DNA from: an uncultured Lachnospiraceae bacterium
GTDB lineage: Bacteria > Bacillota > Clostridia > Lachnospirales > Lachnospiraceae
Direction of reading: 5' to 3'
NCBI GenBank assembly: GCA_947631665.1
Contig: CANRMF010000003.1
Location: 1-64,000 of the forward strand
DNA: 64,000 bases
Shown here: positions 9,514-19,705 of the stretch, one piece after another
Layout: each line of letters starts with the position of its first letter
How positions within the stretch are numbered: position 1 is the stretch's first letter
Made by a program: the position numbers and the translations under genes
Notes under the pieces: model-generated
The model's input: the letters and a program-made list of their open reading frames with translations, nothing else
Told to the model about the DNA's origin: nothing
The model's database searches: none

Positions 9514-10872
9514 TTATCCTATATGATTTACTAATTCCGACAGATTTTTAATGCCGACCAGTTCCACTCCGGTAATGTTTTTCACTGCGGCAACAGAACT
9601 AAAGGGCAGAATACACCTTGTAAATCCAAGTTTTTTTGCCTCTGAGATCCGCTGCTGCGCCTGTGAAACAGCACGCACTTCTCCGGAAAGTCCGACTTCC
9701 CCGAATACAATCGTCTTTGCATCTACAACCTGATTTTTAAAGCTGCTTAAAATGGCAATCACCAACGCCAGATCCAATGCCGGCTCGTTAATTTTTAATC
9801 CGCCCGCAATATTGACATACGCGTCATAATCACCCATCTGGATTCCCAGACGTTTTTCCAGTACCGCCATCAGCAGATTGACGCGGTTGTAATCCGTTCC
9901 CACAGCAGTCCGGCGCGGCATACCGAAATTTGTATGCGTAATGAGCGCCTGAATTTCCACCAGAATCGGGCGGGTGCCCTCCATCAGACAGGCGACCACA
10001 GAACCCGAAGCGTCCAGCGGTCTTCCCTCCAGCATAAATTCCGACGGATTTAAGACCTGCTTTAACCCGTCATTTTTCATTTCAAATACTGCGATTTCAT
10101 TGGTGGCGCCAAAACGGTTTTTGACACTCCGGATAATCCGGTATGCCGCGTGGCGGTCACCCTCAAAGTAGAGTACGGTATCAACCATATGCTCTAAAAC
10201 TCTCGGGCCTGCCACAACGCCCTCTTTGGTCACATGTCCCACAATAAAAATCGGTATCAGATGTCCCTTTGCCAACTGCATTAACGTATTCGTTGATTCC
10301 CGCACCTGACTGACGCTGCCCGGAGCCGAGCCGATGTCCTCGCGGTAAATCGTCTGAATGGAATCAATGACCACTGCGTCCGGTTTCGTGGAAAGAATGA
10401 CTTCTTCAATGACATCAAGACTTGTTTCCGCCATCAACTGCATTTTATCGGAAAAACTTCCCATACGGTTGGCGCGGAGTTTAATCTGTTTTAAAGATTC
10501 CTCTCCGGAAATATATAAAATCATCTTTCCGGCTTCAGCCATATTTCTGCACACCTGAAGCAGCAGGGTAGACTTTCCGATACCCGGATCCCCGCCAATC
10601 AGAAGTAATCCGCCCGGCACTACGCCGCCGCCCATGACGCGGTCAAGTTCACTAAAGCCGGTAGATATCCTCTCCTCGTCGTCTGCCATCACTTCATTGA
10701 GCATGACCGGTTTATTCTTCATTAAATTTTTTGAGCCTCTGACTGTCCTGCCTCCGGCCGGTTCCTCTACAAAAGTACCTATTTCCATGCAGCCGGGACA
10801 CTGTCCGAGCCATTTTGCAGATTCATAGCCACATTCCCTGCAAAAAAACACAGTCTTCGTATTCTTTGCCAT
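9514..10872 (-). CDS. radA: DNA repair protein RadA
   Basis: C4 zinc finger FFCRECGYESAKWLGQCPGC; Walker A GGDPGIGKST; C-terminal Lon-like domain. Confidence 0.95.
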   Translation of the reverse strand: MAKNTKTVFFCRECGYESAKWLGQCPGCMEIGTFVEEPAGGRTVRGSKNLMKNKPVMLNEVMADDEERISTGFSELDRVMGGGVVPGGLLLIGGDPGIGKSTLLLQVCRNMAEAGKMILYISGEESLKQIKLRANRMGSFSDKMQLMAETSLDVIEEVILSTKPDAVVIDSIQTIYREDIGSAPGSVSQVRESTNTLMQLAKGHLIPIFIVGHVTKEGVVAGPRVLEHMVDTVLYFEGDRHAAYRIIRSVKNRFGATNEIAVFEMKNDGLKQVLNPSEFMLEGRPLDASGSVVACLMEGTRPILVEIQALITHTNFGMPRRTAVGTDYNRVNLLMAVLEKRLGIQMGDYDAYVNIAGGLKINEPALDLALVIAILSSFKNQVVDAKTIVFGEVGLSGEVRAVSQAQQRISEAKKLGFTRCILPFSSVAAVKNITGVELVGIKNLSELVNHIG

Positions 10873-10946
10873 CTGTACTCCATCGAATGATTTTTCAAAT
10901 CCGTTTCCCAATCAGGATTTTTTTGAAAAACCATTGCCAATTTCAC

Positions 10947-11198
10947 TTATTTTTTTCCAAAAAGTTTTTTCTTTTCATAAGGCTCTACAGTCATATCAAC
11001 AAAATCATATCCCGTCTCCTTAATGACTGCTTCCAATTCATCTCTCGGAATTTCCTGCTCCGCGAGAATTACGGCATTTTTGTCTGTATGAGATGCCGTC
11101 ACTTTTTTTACTTTAAAATGATTTCTGACTGCTTCATTTACATGCGACTCGCACATGCCGCACATCATACCGTCAATTCCAACCGTTATCTTTACCAT
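10947..11198 (-). CDS. Heavy-metal-associated (HMA) domain protein
   Basis: GMMCGMCESHV metal-binding motif. Confidence 0.8.
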   Translation of the reverse strand: MVKITVGIDGMMCGMCESHVNEAVRNHFKVKKVTASHTDKNAVILAEQEIPRDELEAVIKETGYDFVDMTVEPYEKKKLFGKK

Positions 11199-11231
11199 TT
11201 GATTGATACTCCTTCCAATTTTAAAAATATT

Positions 11232-11645
11232 TTACTCTGCCGTAATTACCACCTGCGTCAGATTTCCTTTTTCCAAAGCGGCATCGAAGGTAAGTTTTCC
11301 TCCGATATCCGTATGGGACACGCCGAGATTACTGCCGCCCACCTGCACTTTATAGTCTTTATTCGGTTCTAATTCCAGCGTAATCTGCGTCTGACCGGTT
11401 CCATCTACAAAAAATGAAACTTCCCTGTCTGTTTCCTTAAATATCTGAACTGCTGTTCCCGGAATTGATTCGTACACAAACGCTTCGTTTCTTTCAAGCT
11501 TTGTGATTTCTTTGAAGGTCTTTACTTTATACACGTCTCCGTCCACTTCAAAATCTGCTTTTTTTGTCTTTAGAGGCAACTCATAATTTCCAAAACTGAT
11601 GGAACCGTTGCTCTCTTTTCTAATCAATTCATTTACTACTGCCAT
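11232..11645 (-). CDS. Conserved hypothetical protein
   Basis: 137 aa intact ORF preceded by a plausible RBS; no motif I can name. Confidence 0.6.
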   Translation of the reverse strand: MAVVNELIRKESNGSISFGNYELPLKTKKADFEVDGDVYKVKTFKEITKLERNEAFVYESIPGTAVQIFKETDREVSFFVDGTGQTQITLELEPNKDYKVQVGGSNLGVSHTDIGGKLTFDAALEKGNLTQVVITAE

Positions 11646-11707
11646 TTTATCCTCCTGTTTTTAGTCCTGCGGACTTTATCCTGTTTGAACAGTTTCAACT
11701 GCTTTTA

Positions 11708-14194
11708 TTATACCGTCGCTTTCCCTGTTTGGGCAACCGAAAAAATAATCTTTTTTTCTTTCATCATGACAGTCACCTCGTCATCGCGCTTTACAGAGCC
11801 GGAAAGAATTTCCTCAGCAAGAGCGTCCTCCACTTTACTCTGAATCATGCGGCGCAATGGTCTGGCGCCGTATTTTTTGTCATAACTTTCCGCTGCCAGA
11901 TAGCGTTTCAGCCCCTCGCTGAACTTTAACGTAATATTCATCTGCTCCTGCACCTGCTTCTTGAGGCCGGAAAGCAGAATATTGACAATCTTGCGGATTT
12001 CCTTTTCCGTCAACGCATGGAATACAATAATGTCGTCAATCCGGTTTACAAACTCCGGCTTAAACACCTGTTTTACTTCTTCCATGACATTGGATTTCAT
12101 CTTTTCATAATCCTGTTTTTCCGTATTTCCACTGCCGAATCCAAGATACTTCGGATCAATAATCCTGTTTGCTCCGGCATTTGACGTCATAATGATAATC
12201 GTGTTTTTGAAATTGACTTTTCTTCCTTTGGAGTCAGTAATCTGCCCGTCGTCCAACACCTGAAGCAGAATATTGAAGACATCAGGGTGCGCTTTCTCAA
12301 TTTCATCAAATAAAATAACGGAGTACGGATTTTGGCGTACCTTGTCGCTGAGTTGTCCGCCGTCTTCAAAGCCGACATATCCCGGAGGCGAACCAATCAG
12401 TTTCGATACACTGTGCCTCTCCATATATTCAGACATATCGACGCGGATTATTGATTCTTCTGTTCCGAAAACTGCCTCTGCGAGCGCTTTGGACAATTCC
12501 GTCTTTCCTACGCCGGTAGGCCCCAGAAACAGAAATGAACCAATTGGGCGGTTTGGATTTTTAAGTCCCACACGTCCGCGCCGTACTGCTTTTGCCACAG
12601 CGTCAACCGCTTCCTCCTGCCCAACTACGCGCTTATGCAGAATAGATTCGAGTTTCAACAACCGCTGCTGCTCGTTCTTTCCCATCTTCGTTACAGGAAT
12701 TCCCGTCCACATGGATACAATATCCTGAATGGCCTCCTCGCCAATGACCGGACGATACGCTTTTTCGCTTCCCTCCCACTTTTCTTTTGCTTTCTGAAGT
12801 TGCGCCAGCGCTTTATCAAGCCGGTTTTTTATTTCTGATGCAGACTTGAAATCCGCATGCCGCACGCACATTTCAAGCCGGAGATTTAGTTCCTCTACCT
12901 CAAGCTCTTTGTTAATCAGATTTTTCGGCTTTGGAATCTCGCGGATCCGGACTTTGGAGCAGGCCTCGTCAATTAAATCAATCGCTTTGTCCGGCAGATT
13001 TCTGTCATTGATATAGCGGACGGATAATTGCACCGCCGCATTGACCGCTTCGTCGGAAATCGTCACATTATGAAAGTCCTCATAGGAAACCCGCAGCGTT
13101 TTTAATATCTCCACTGCGCTCTCCTCCGTCGGCTCCTCAATCGTAACCGGTTGGAAACGTCGTTCCAGCGCCGCGTCTTTTTCAAAATATTTCCGATACT
13201 CCGCAAGCGTTGTTGCACCGATGATTTTCAAATTTCCTTTTGTGAGCGACGGCTTCAAAATATTAGAAGCGTCCATAGAGCCTTCAGCTCCTCCTGCGCC
13301 GATAATCGTATGGATTTCATCAATAAATAAAATAACATTGCCGGCGGCTTCCACTTCATCAACAATTTTTTTCAACCGTTCTTCAAATTCTCCACGATAT
13401 TTTGAACCTGCCACAGTACCGGATAAATCCAGACTGACAAGACGTTTTCCAATCATATTTTTTGGCACTGTTCCCTCGTGAATCCGCTGCGCAATCGCCT
13501 CGACAATCGCAGTTTTTCCCACTCCCGGCTCTCCGACCAGACATGGATTGTTTTTTGTTCTTCTGCTCAAAATCTGTAAAATCCTCTGGATTTCCACATC
13601 GCGCTTTACAACCGGATCCAACTGTTTTCTCGCCGCTGCGGCGGTTAAATCCCTGCCATATTGGTCAAGCGCAGGGGTTGCAGAGTTAAACTGTTCTCTC
13701 CGCCCCCTCCGCAGCGATTTTATATACATTTTTACTTCAGACGCATCGCGGTTCATCGTCTTTAACAAATCCGCGCAGATTTTTTTCATATTGACACTGT
13801 AACTTTCAATAATCGCATGTGCCTCGCAGTCCGGCTCTGAAATCATTGCCAACAGCATATGCTCCGTTCCTATCTGCGGCAGATTTTGGCGGTGCGCTTC
13901 CGCCTCCGCACGATTTATCAATCCCTGACTGCGGAAGGATAAGGATAAATTTCTGCCTGCGCTGCGGATTTTTGAGACATATTTCACGTCCATATCCTGT
14001 TCAATCGCCGAAATAATGTCCTGATATGTCAACTCATGATTATATAAAATATTCGCCGCCACGCCGTCTGAAACCTTTGTAATTCCTGCGAGAATATGTT
14101 CCGTCCCGATATAATTCATGCCCATACCGCTGGCTATCTCTCTGGCATATTCCATCGCCTGTTTCATTTGCTTTGTAAATTTTCCGGTTTGCAT
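11708..14194 (-). CDS. clpC: ATP-dependent Clp protease ATP-binding subunit ClpC
   Basis: Clp_N repeats, two AAA+ modules (GEPGVGKTAIVE, GPTGVGKTELSKALAE), UVR-like middle. Confidence 0.93.
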   Translation of the reverse strand: MQTGKFTKQMKQAMEYAREIASGMGMNYIGTEHILAGITKVSDGVAANILYNHELTYQDIISAIEQDMDVKYVSKIRSAGRNLSLSFRSQGLINRAEAEAHRQNLPQIGTEHMLLAMISEPDCEAHAIIESYSVNMKKICADLLKTMNRDASEVKMYIKSLRRGRREQFNSATPALDQYGRDLTAAAARKQLDPVVKRDVEIQRILQILSRRTKNNPCLVGEPGVGKTAIVEAIAQRIHEGTVPKNMIGKRLVSLDLSGTVAGSKYRGEFEERLKKIVDEVEAAGNVILFIDEIHTIIGAGGAEGSMDASNILKPSLTKGNLKIIGATTLAEYRKYFEKDAALERRFQPVTIEEPTEESAVEILKTLRVSYEDFHNVTISDEAVNAAVQLSVRYINDRNLPDKAIDLIDEACSKVRIREIPKPKNLINKELEVEELNLRLEMCVRHADFKSASEIKNRLDKALAQLQKAKEKWEGSEKAYRPVIGEEAIQDIVSMWTGIPVTKMGKNEQQRLLKLESILHKRVVGQEEAVDAVAKAVRRGRVGLKNPNRPIGSFLFLGPTGVGKTELSKALAEAVFGTEESIIRVDMSEYMERHSVSKLIGSPPGYVGFEDGGQLSDKVRQNPYSVILFDEIEKAHPDVFNILLQVLDDGQITDSKGRKVNFKNTIIIMTSNAGANRIIDPKYLGFGSGNTEKQDYEKMKSNVMEEVKQVFKPEFVNRIDDIIVFHALTEKEIRKIVNILLSGLKKQVQEQMNITLKFSEGLKRYLAAESYDKKYGARPLRRMIQSKVEDALAEEILSGSVKRDDEVTVMMKEKKIIFSVAQTGKATV

Positions 14195-14297
14195 TTTTAT
14201 GCCCTCCATCTCAACTTTTACAAACAGACCATTTTTAATAATGCCCTAGACCACTGTCTAGAGCATTATTCTCAACGGTTTTCTTTTGTACTGATAT

Positions 14298-16013
14298 TTA
14301 ATCCAACTCTATAAATTCAAAATCGTCGTCATCATCTTCATCATCTTCCGGAAGCATTGCCTTTAAAGTCTCCCGCAGGTCGTCTTCTGTTTCTTTCTGT
14401 ACTGCCGCAGAATTTTCTTCAATTTCAGCGTTTTTATCGTTCGGCGTCTGCTCAGATTTTTTCGGCGTTTCCCCGCTTTCCTCTGCTTTCGGAGCAGCGG
14501 CTTCACTGCTGCCGCTTTCCGGTTTTTCCTGATCTTTCGCAGCACTTTCCGCTTCCTGTGCGTTTTCTGCTTTCTCCTGATTTTCCGCAGTATTTTCCGG
14601 TTCCTGTGCGTTTTCTGCTTTCTCCTGATCTTTCGCAGCACTTTCCGGTTCCTGTGCGTTTTCTGCTTTTTTCTCATCTTCCGCAGTATCTTCCGGTTCC
14701 TGCACGTTTTCTGCCGTCCCGTCTTCCAAGTCAGCCGGCTGTGCCTCCTGCTCCTTTTCTAAAACTTCATCAGCTTCCGGAAGATCCTCTAAAAGTTCGT
14801 CCTCCGGCAGCGCATCTTTCAGTTTTGCCTTTTTCTTTTCTTCCTTTTTGCGGAGTTTTTCTGCTTTCTTTTCTTCTTTCGTCAATTTTCTGTCGCCGGC
14901 ATCATTGTCCTCATCTGATTCGGAATCATATTGTTCGTCATATTCCAGATTTTTGGATTTCTTTGAAAGCTTCATGTTTATAATGATAAAGATTAAAATA
15001 ACAATCAAAATCATCAGCCCGCCGATAATCTTTAACAGCATATTATATTTTCTTGCAAGCTGGTTCCGATTGGTCTGAAGATTTGTGTAAGCGACCTCTG
15101 CGGCTTCTTTCTGTGAGAACGTATCCTCGCTCACCGGATACCGCTGGAAGTCATGCTCTCTTGCGTCATAACTGTACAGATTTACTTCCTCGTCCCAGTT
15201 CATCGCATATACCAGATACAGATCCTCATCTTCATTTAAAACCCACGCCTTAGCGCTTTCATTTCCAATGTCGATTGTCTTTCTCTCATAATTTTTAAGA
15301 ATTTTTGCAGTGTCGTCAACCTGCACAATCGTATACATGCGGCTTGCAATCTGGATATTTTTCAACTCATAAAATGTGTCCTTATCCTCATTGTAAATGT
15401 AAAAGCCCTGTGTCTTTGAATTGTGGAGATACAACGCTACCAGTTTATCCGCATCTCCTTTTACAATACATTCATATTTCTTTCCTTTGTATTTATAAGT
15501 GCTCTTTTCAAATCCTTTTGGAACGTCTCCCGAAATGGTTCTGGAAACTTTAAAAGTCTTTTTTCCAACCTGAACGCTGACTTCCTTTTCAGCAGGTTTT
15601 GCTGTGGTCGTTCCCTCGTCGTAAGAAGCGTCCTGCTCCGGCGTCAGTTTTGTCGTATTTACTGTATATAAGGCTGATGTTCCGTCCGCTGCGGTAACTT
15701 TGACCTGCGTCTTGTTTCCCGCACCGGTATCCATTGTGGTGTTGTACAGTTCATTGACAATTTCCGCTTTGGAAGTCGAATCCTCCGGTGTATATTCAAT
15801 TTCCAGTTTTTGAACATTTGATTTGACGGTAATGTCATAAGAGTAAACCGTAGAACTGAAATCAATCGGCACCTCTGTTTTTGTTCCCGCCGCATCGACT
15901 CCGTAAATCTTCATTGATGACAAATCCGTAGGAGAAGCGCTGACTGCAATCGTTCCTGCAAAAATGAATGTCATCATAACTGCAAACAAAAATAATGATT
16001 TGAATTTTTTCAT
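14298..16013 (-). CDS. Secreted/anchored protein with cadherin-like beta-sandwich domain, TM segment and repetitive acidic cytoplasmic tail
   Basis: Signal peptide; SSMKIYGVDAAGTKTEVPIDFSSTVYSYDITV; TM LLKIIGGLMILIVILIFIIINM; poly-acidic C-terminus. Confidence 0.8.
   Translation of the reverse strand: MKKFKSLFLFAVMMTFIFAGTIAVSASPTDLSSMKIYGVDAAGTKTEVPIDFSSTVYSYDITVKSNVQKLEIEYTPEDSTSKAEIVNELYNTTMDTGAGNKTQVKVTAADGTSALYTVNTTKLTPEQDASYDEGTTTAKPAEKEVSVQVGKKTFKVSRTISGDVPKGFEKSTYKYKGKKYECIVKGDADKLVALYLHNSKTQGFYIYNEDKDTFYELKNIQIASRMYTIVQVDDTAKILKNYERKTIDIGNESAKAWVLNEDEDLYLVYAMNWDEEVNLYSYDAREHDFQRYPVSEDTFSQKEAAEVAYTNLQTNRNQLARKYNMLLKIIGGLMILIVILIFIIINMKLSKKSKNLEYDEQYDSESDEDNDAGDRKLTKEEKKAEKLRKKEEKKKAKLKDALPEDELLEDLPEADEVLEKEQEAQPADLEDGTAENVQEPEDTAEDEKKAENAQEPESAAKDQEKAENAQEPENTAENQEKAENAQEAESAAKDQEKPESGSSEAAAPKAEESGETPKKSEQTPNDKNAEIEENSAAVQKETEDDLRETLKAMLPEDDEDDDDDFEFIELD
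14523..14714 (-). repeat. 4 x 48-bp (16 aa) coding tandem repeat
   Basis: AENVQEPEDTAEDEKK / AENAQEPESAAKDQEK / AENAQEPENTAENQEK / AENAQEAESAAKDQEK. Confidence 0.95.
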
Positions 16014-16141
16014 AACATTAACCTTCCTTATCTCTCATTGACTCCACGCAATGTTTCATCTGTATATTATTTATATTGCTTCCTGCGTACATTATATTCA
16101 ATAAATTTGAAAATAATTGGCAGTCCTGATTATACCGGCTA

Positions 16142-17413
16142 TTACGCCTCGTCAATCGCCTTTCCAATGTCGCTGCGCATATATTTATTTTCAAACGTCA
16201 CCAGTTTTGCCGCTTCATAAGCGTTGGCTCTCGCCTGCTTTAAATCAGCACCTTTTGCGGTCACGCCGAGCACCCGTCCGCCGTTTGTTACAATCTTGCC
16301 GTCAGAGAGTTTTGTTCCTGCATGAAATACATAATAGCCCTCTTTTGTTTCAAACTGTTCCAATCCATGAATTTCAAATCCTTTTTCATAGGAAACCGGA
16401 TATCCGTCGCTGGCAAGTACAACGCAGACTGCCGCATTGTCCTCAAACTGCAGGTCAATCCGGTCGAGCGTTTTGTCAATGCACGCCTCAAATACTTCAA
16501 TGATATCGTTTTTCATTCGCGGCAAAACAACCTGTGCCTCCGGATCTCCAAAGCGCGCATTGTATTCAAGCACTTTCGGCCCGTCCTCTGTGAGCATCAA
16601 TCCAAAGAAAATAATGCCCTGAAACGGTCTGCCCTCAGCCTTCATGGCGTCAACCGTTGCCTGATAAATATATTTTTTACAAAATTCATCAACCTCTTTG
16701 GTATAAAACGGGCTCGGTGAAAATGTTCCCATACCGCCGGTATTTAAGCCCTGATCTCCGTCTTTGGCGCGTTTATGATCCTGCGCGGAGGTCATGATTT
16801 TAATTGTTTCCCCATCAACAAAAGACAATACGGAAACTTCACGTCCCGTCATAAATTCCTCGATAACAATGGTGTTCCCCGCATCGCCGAACTTTTTATC
16901 CAGCATCAACTCATTGACTCCCGCCATCGCTTCTTCTTTTGTATTACAAATCAATACGCCCTTCCCCAGCGCCAGACCGTCTGCTTTTAAGACAATCGGA
17001 TATTTGGAGGTTTCAAGATATTTCTTTGCTTCTTCCGGCGAGCTGAAATTTTCATAAGCCGCCGTAGGAATATTGTATTTTTTCATCAAATCTTTGGAAA
17101 ACGCTTTCGATCCCTCTAAGATAGCCGCATTTTTACGCGGCCCGAAAACCCGAAGTCCTTCTTTTTCAAAAGCGTCGACAATTCCTCCGACCAATGGATC
17201 GTCCATACCGACGACCGTCAGGTCAATCTCTTTTTCTTTTGCAAAAGCAACCAGCCGGTCAAATTCCATTGCGCCGATATTCACGCACTCTGCAATCTGT
17301 CCGATTCCGGCGTTGCCGGGCGCACAGTAAATTTTACTGACATGACTGCTCTTTGCCACTGCATACGCAATCGCATGTTCTCTGCCGCCGCTTCCTACAA
17401 TTAAAACTTTCAT
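16142..17413 (-). CDS. purD: Phosphoribosylamine--glycine ligase
   Basis: MKVLIVGSGGREHAIAYAV start with RBS AGGAGG; ATP-grasp signature. Confidence 0.96.
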   Translation of the reverse strand: MKVLIVGSGGREHAIAYAVAKSSHVSKIYCAPGNAGIGQIAECVNIGAMEFDRLVAFAKEKEIDLTVVGMDDPLVGGIVDAFEKEGLRVFGPRKNAAILEGSKAFSKDLMKKYNIPTAAYENFSSPEEAKKYLETSKYPIVLKADGLALGKGVLICNTKEEAMAGVNELMLDKKFGDAGNTIVIEEFMTGREVSVLSFVDGETIKIMTSAQDHKRAKDGDQGLNTGGMGTFSPSPFYTKEVDEFCKKYIYQATVDAMKAEGRPFQGIIFFGLMLTEDGPKVLEYNARFGDPEAQVVLPRMKNDIIEVFEACIDKTLDRIDLQFEDNAAVCVVLASDGYPVSYEKGFEIHGLEQFETKEGYYVFHAGTKLSDGKIVTNGGRVLGVTAKGADLKQARANAYEAAKLVTFENKYMRSDIGKAIDEA

Positions 17414-17445
17414 CTGATTTTCCTCCTGATTTTGAACTATCTGTC

Positions 17446-18039
17446 TTATAACTGATGGTTTGCTATCGCATTGATGGCCGCCGGAAGCAGTTTCCACTCC
17501 GCCTGCTCCATCACTCTTTTCTGTAATATCTCCGGTGTGTCGTCCGGTAACACCTCTACGGCTTTCTGGAAAATAATCGGCCCTGTGTCGGTTCCTTCAT
17601 CTACAAAATGCACCGTCGCGCCTGTCACCTTCACTCCCCGCTTTAATACCGCCTCATGTACGCGCAGTCCATAGTAGCCGTCGCCGCAAAACGACGGGAT
17701 CAGCGATGGGTGGATATTGATAATTCTCCCCTGATATTTCCGGACAAACTCTTTGGGCAGAACAACCAGAAATCCCGCGAGTACAATCAAATCCAACTGA
17801 TAAGCATCTACGGTTTCAATCAGCGCCCTGTGAAAATCTGCCCGCTCCCCGTAATCTTTTGGAGAAACACAGACCGCCGGAATGTTGTTCTGTTTTGCAC
17901 GCTCCAGCGCATAGGCGTCTTTTTTGTTGCTGAGCACCATCTCTAAAGAAACATTTGTAATTGCTCCGCTCTGTACGGCGTCAATAATTGCCTGAAGATT
18001 TGTTCCCGTTCCGGAAACCATTACACCAACCCGAATCAT
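17446..18039 (-). CDS. purN: Phosphoribosylglycinamide formyltransferase
   Basis: GVMVSGTGTNLQAIIDAV; INIHPSLIPSFCG. Confidence 0.95.
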   Translation of the reverse strand: MIRVGVMVSGTGTNLQAIIDAVQSGAITNVSLEMVLSNKKDAYALERAKQNNIPAVCVSPKDYGERADFHRALIETVDAYQLDLIVLAGFLVVLPKEFVRKYQGRIINIHPSLIPSFCGDGYYGLRVHEAVLKRGVKVTGATVHFVDEGTDTGPIIFQKAVEVLPDDTPEILQKRVMEQAEWKLLPAAINAIANHQL

Positions 18040-18055
18040 TTTTCCCTCCAATCAG

Positions 18056-19081
18056 TTAAATCAGTTCGGCAGACTTTTCTCCTGCCTCCACCGTACCAAT
18101 CACATAGCCGGTATCGCCGCTTTCTTTCAGCGCCTTTAATACGGTATCCGTATCTGCGGAATCGACTGCAAGCACCATGCCGATTCCCATATTGTAAGTG
18201 TTGTACATCATTTCCTCTGCAATATCCCCTTTTTCTGCCAGCAGTTTAAAGATGGCAGGGACTTCGTAACTGTCCTTTCTGATTACCGCCTTAACGCCGT
18301 CCGGCAACATTCTCGGAATATTTTCATAAAATCCGCCTCCGGTAATATGGCTGCAGCCCTTTACCGTAACGCCTGCTTTTTTAATTTCTTTCAGCGCCCT
18401 GACATAAATTCTGGTCGGCTCAATCAGCGCCTCTCCCAGCGTTTTGCCCAACTCGTCATAGTAGGTGTCAAGGGACTCCTTCGTCATCTCAAATACTTTT
18501 CTGACGAGGGAAAATCCGTTACTGTGAACTCCGCTTGAAGCAATTCCAATCAGGGTATCTCCCGTTCTGATGGTTTCACCGGTAATTAAATCTTTCCGGT
18601 CTGCCACGCCGACTGCAAATCCTGCCAAATCGTACTCATCTTCCGGCATCAGTCCCGGGTGTTCCGCCGTTTCCCCGCCGACCAGCGCTGCGCCTGCCTG
18701 TCTGCACCCTTCGGCAACGCCGCTGACAATCGATGCAATCTTTTCCGGATAATTTTTCCCACATGCAATATAATCTAAAAAGAATAACGGCTCTCCGCCC
18801 GAACAGGCAATATCATTGACGCACATTGCCACCGCGTCAATACCAATCGTATCATGCTTGTCCATCACAAAAGCAAGTTTGACTTTAGTACCGCAGCCGT
18901 CGGTGCCGGACAACATCACCGGTTCTTTCATCTGTTGAATTTCTGATAAACTGAACGCTCCGGCAAATCCTCCAATGCCTCCCAAAACCTCCGGCCGCAT
19001 TGTTTTCTGAATACTTGCCTTCATCAGTTCTACGGACTGATACCCCGCTTCAATATCTACTCCTGATGTCTTATAATCCAT
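18056..19081 (-). CDS. purM: Phosphoribosylformylglycinamidine cyclo-ligase
   Basis: GVDIEAGYQSVELMK; GTDGCGTKVKLAF; AIR synthase motifs. Confidence 0.96.
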   Translation of the reverse strand: MDYKTSGVDIEAGYQSVELMKASIQKTMRPEVLGGIGGFAGAFSLSEIQQMKEPVMLSGTDGCGTKVKLAFVMDKHDTIGIDAVAMCVNDIACSGGEPLFFLDYIACGKNYPEKIASIVSGVAEGCRQAGAALVGGETAEHPGLMPEDEYDLAGFAVGVADRKDLITGETIRTGDTLIGIASSGVHSNGFSLVRKVFEMTKESLDTYYDELGKTLGEALIEPTRIYVRALKEIKKAGVTVKGCSHITGGGFYENIPRMLPDGVKAVIRKDSYEVPAIFKLLAEKGDIAEEMMYNTYNMGIGMVLAVDSADTDTVLKALKESGDTGYVIGTVEAGEKSAELI

Positions 19082-19122
19082 GTTTTCTCCTCTCTGCATT
19101 TACGGTTTCATCATTTTTTAAT

Positions 19123-19242
19123 ATCCAACACTTTCAGCATTTTGACATTTAGCGTTTTCAGCATTTTGACATCTGATGTTTTTATCATTTTGATATCCAA
19201 CGCTTTAATAGTTTTGATATCCAACGCTTTCGAGTCTCTGCG
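19123..19242. repeat. 5 x 24-bp degenerate tandem repeat running from the purE 3' end into the intergenic region
   Basis: Units at 19123, 19147, 19171, 19195, 19219, e.g. atccaacgctttaatagttttgat; the 19219 copy encodes ESVGYQ of PurE. Confidence 0.85.
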
Positions 19243-19705
19243 CCTTTTCCACTACGGACTCTTTCATTTCCTCGCTGAATGCTTTTAATTTATCTAATAA
19301 GGAAGCGTCGCCTGTCGCAAGAATTTTTGCCGCAAGAATTCCCGCATTCTGTCCGCCGTTAATGGCTACGGTAGCAACCGGAATCCCTGATGGCATCTGA
19401 ACAATCGAATACAGTGAATCCACGCCGCCAAGATCCGAAGTCTTCATTGGAATTCCAATGACCGGCATCGGAAATAATGCCGCACACATGCCCGGCAGAT
19501 GCGCCGCTTTCCCCGCGCCCGCAATAATTACTTTAATGCCGCGCGCCTCTGCGCCTTTCGCCCATTCAAAAAAAATGTCCGGCTCTCTGTGCGCTGAAAT
19601 AATCGTCATCTCATATTCCACGCCTACCTTGTCCAGAAATTCAGCCGCTTTGCTCATAACCGGCAGGTCTGAGTCACTGCCCATTACAATTCCTACTTTT
19701 GCCAT
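19205..19705 (-). CDS. purE: 5-(carboxyamino)imidazole ribonucleotide mutase
   Basis: MGSDSDLPVM; SAHREPD; GAGKAAHLPGM. Confidence 0.96.
   Translation of the reverse strand: MAKVGIVMGSDSDLPVMSKAAEFLDKVGVEYEMTIISAHREPDIFFEWAKGAEARGIKVIIAGAGKAAHLPGMCAALFPMPVIGIPMKTSDLGGVDSLYSIVQMPSGIPVATVAINGGQNAGILAAKILATGDASLLDKLKAFSEEMKESVVEKAQRLESVGYQNY

Noticed and set aside
10815-11372. 185 aa plus-strand ORF
   Set aside because: Antisense to HMA and neighbouring genes; composition of a shadow ORF.
14363-14677. Basic repeat ORF RKKQKTHRNRKVLRKIRRKQKT
   Set aside because: Alternate frame of the 48-bp coding repeats in the 14298-16013 gene.
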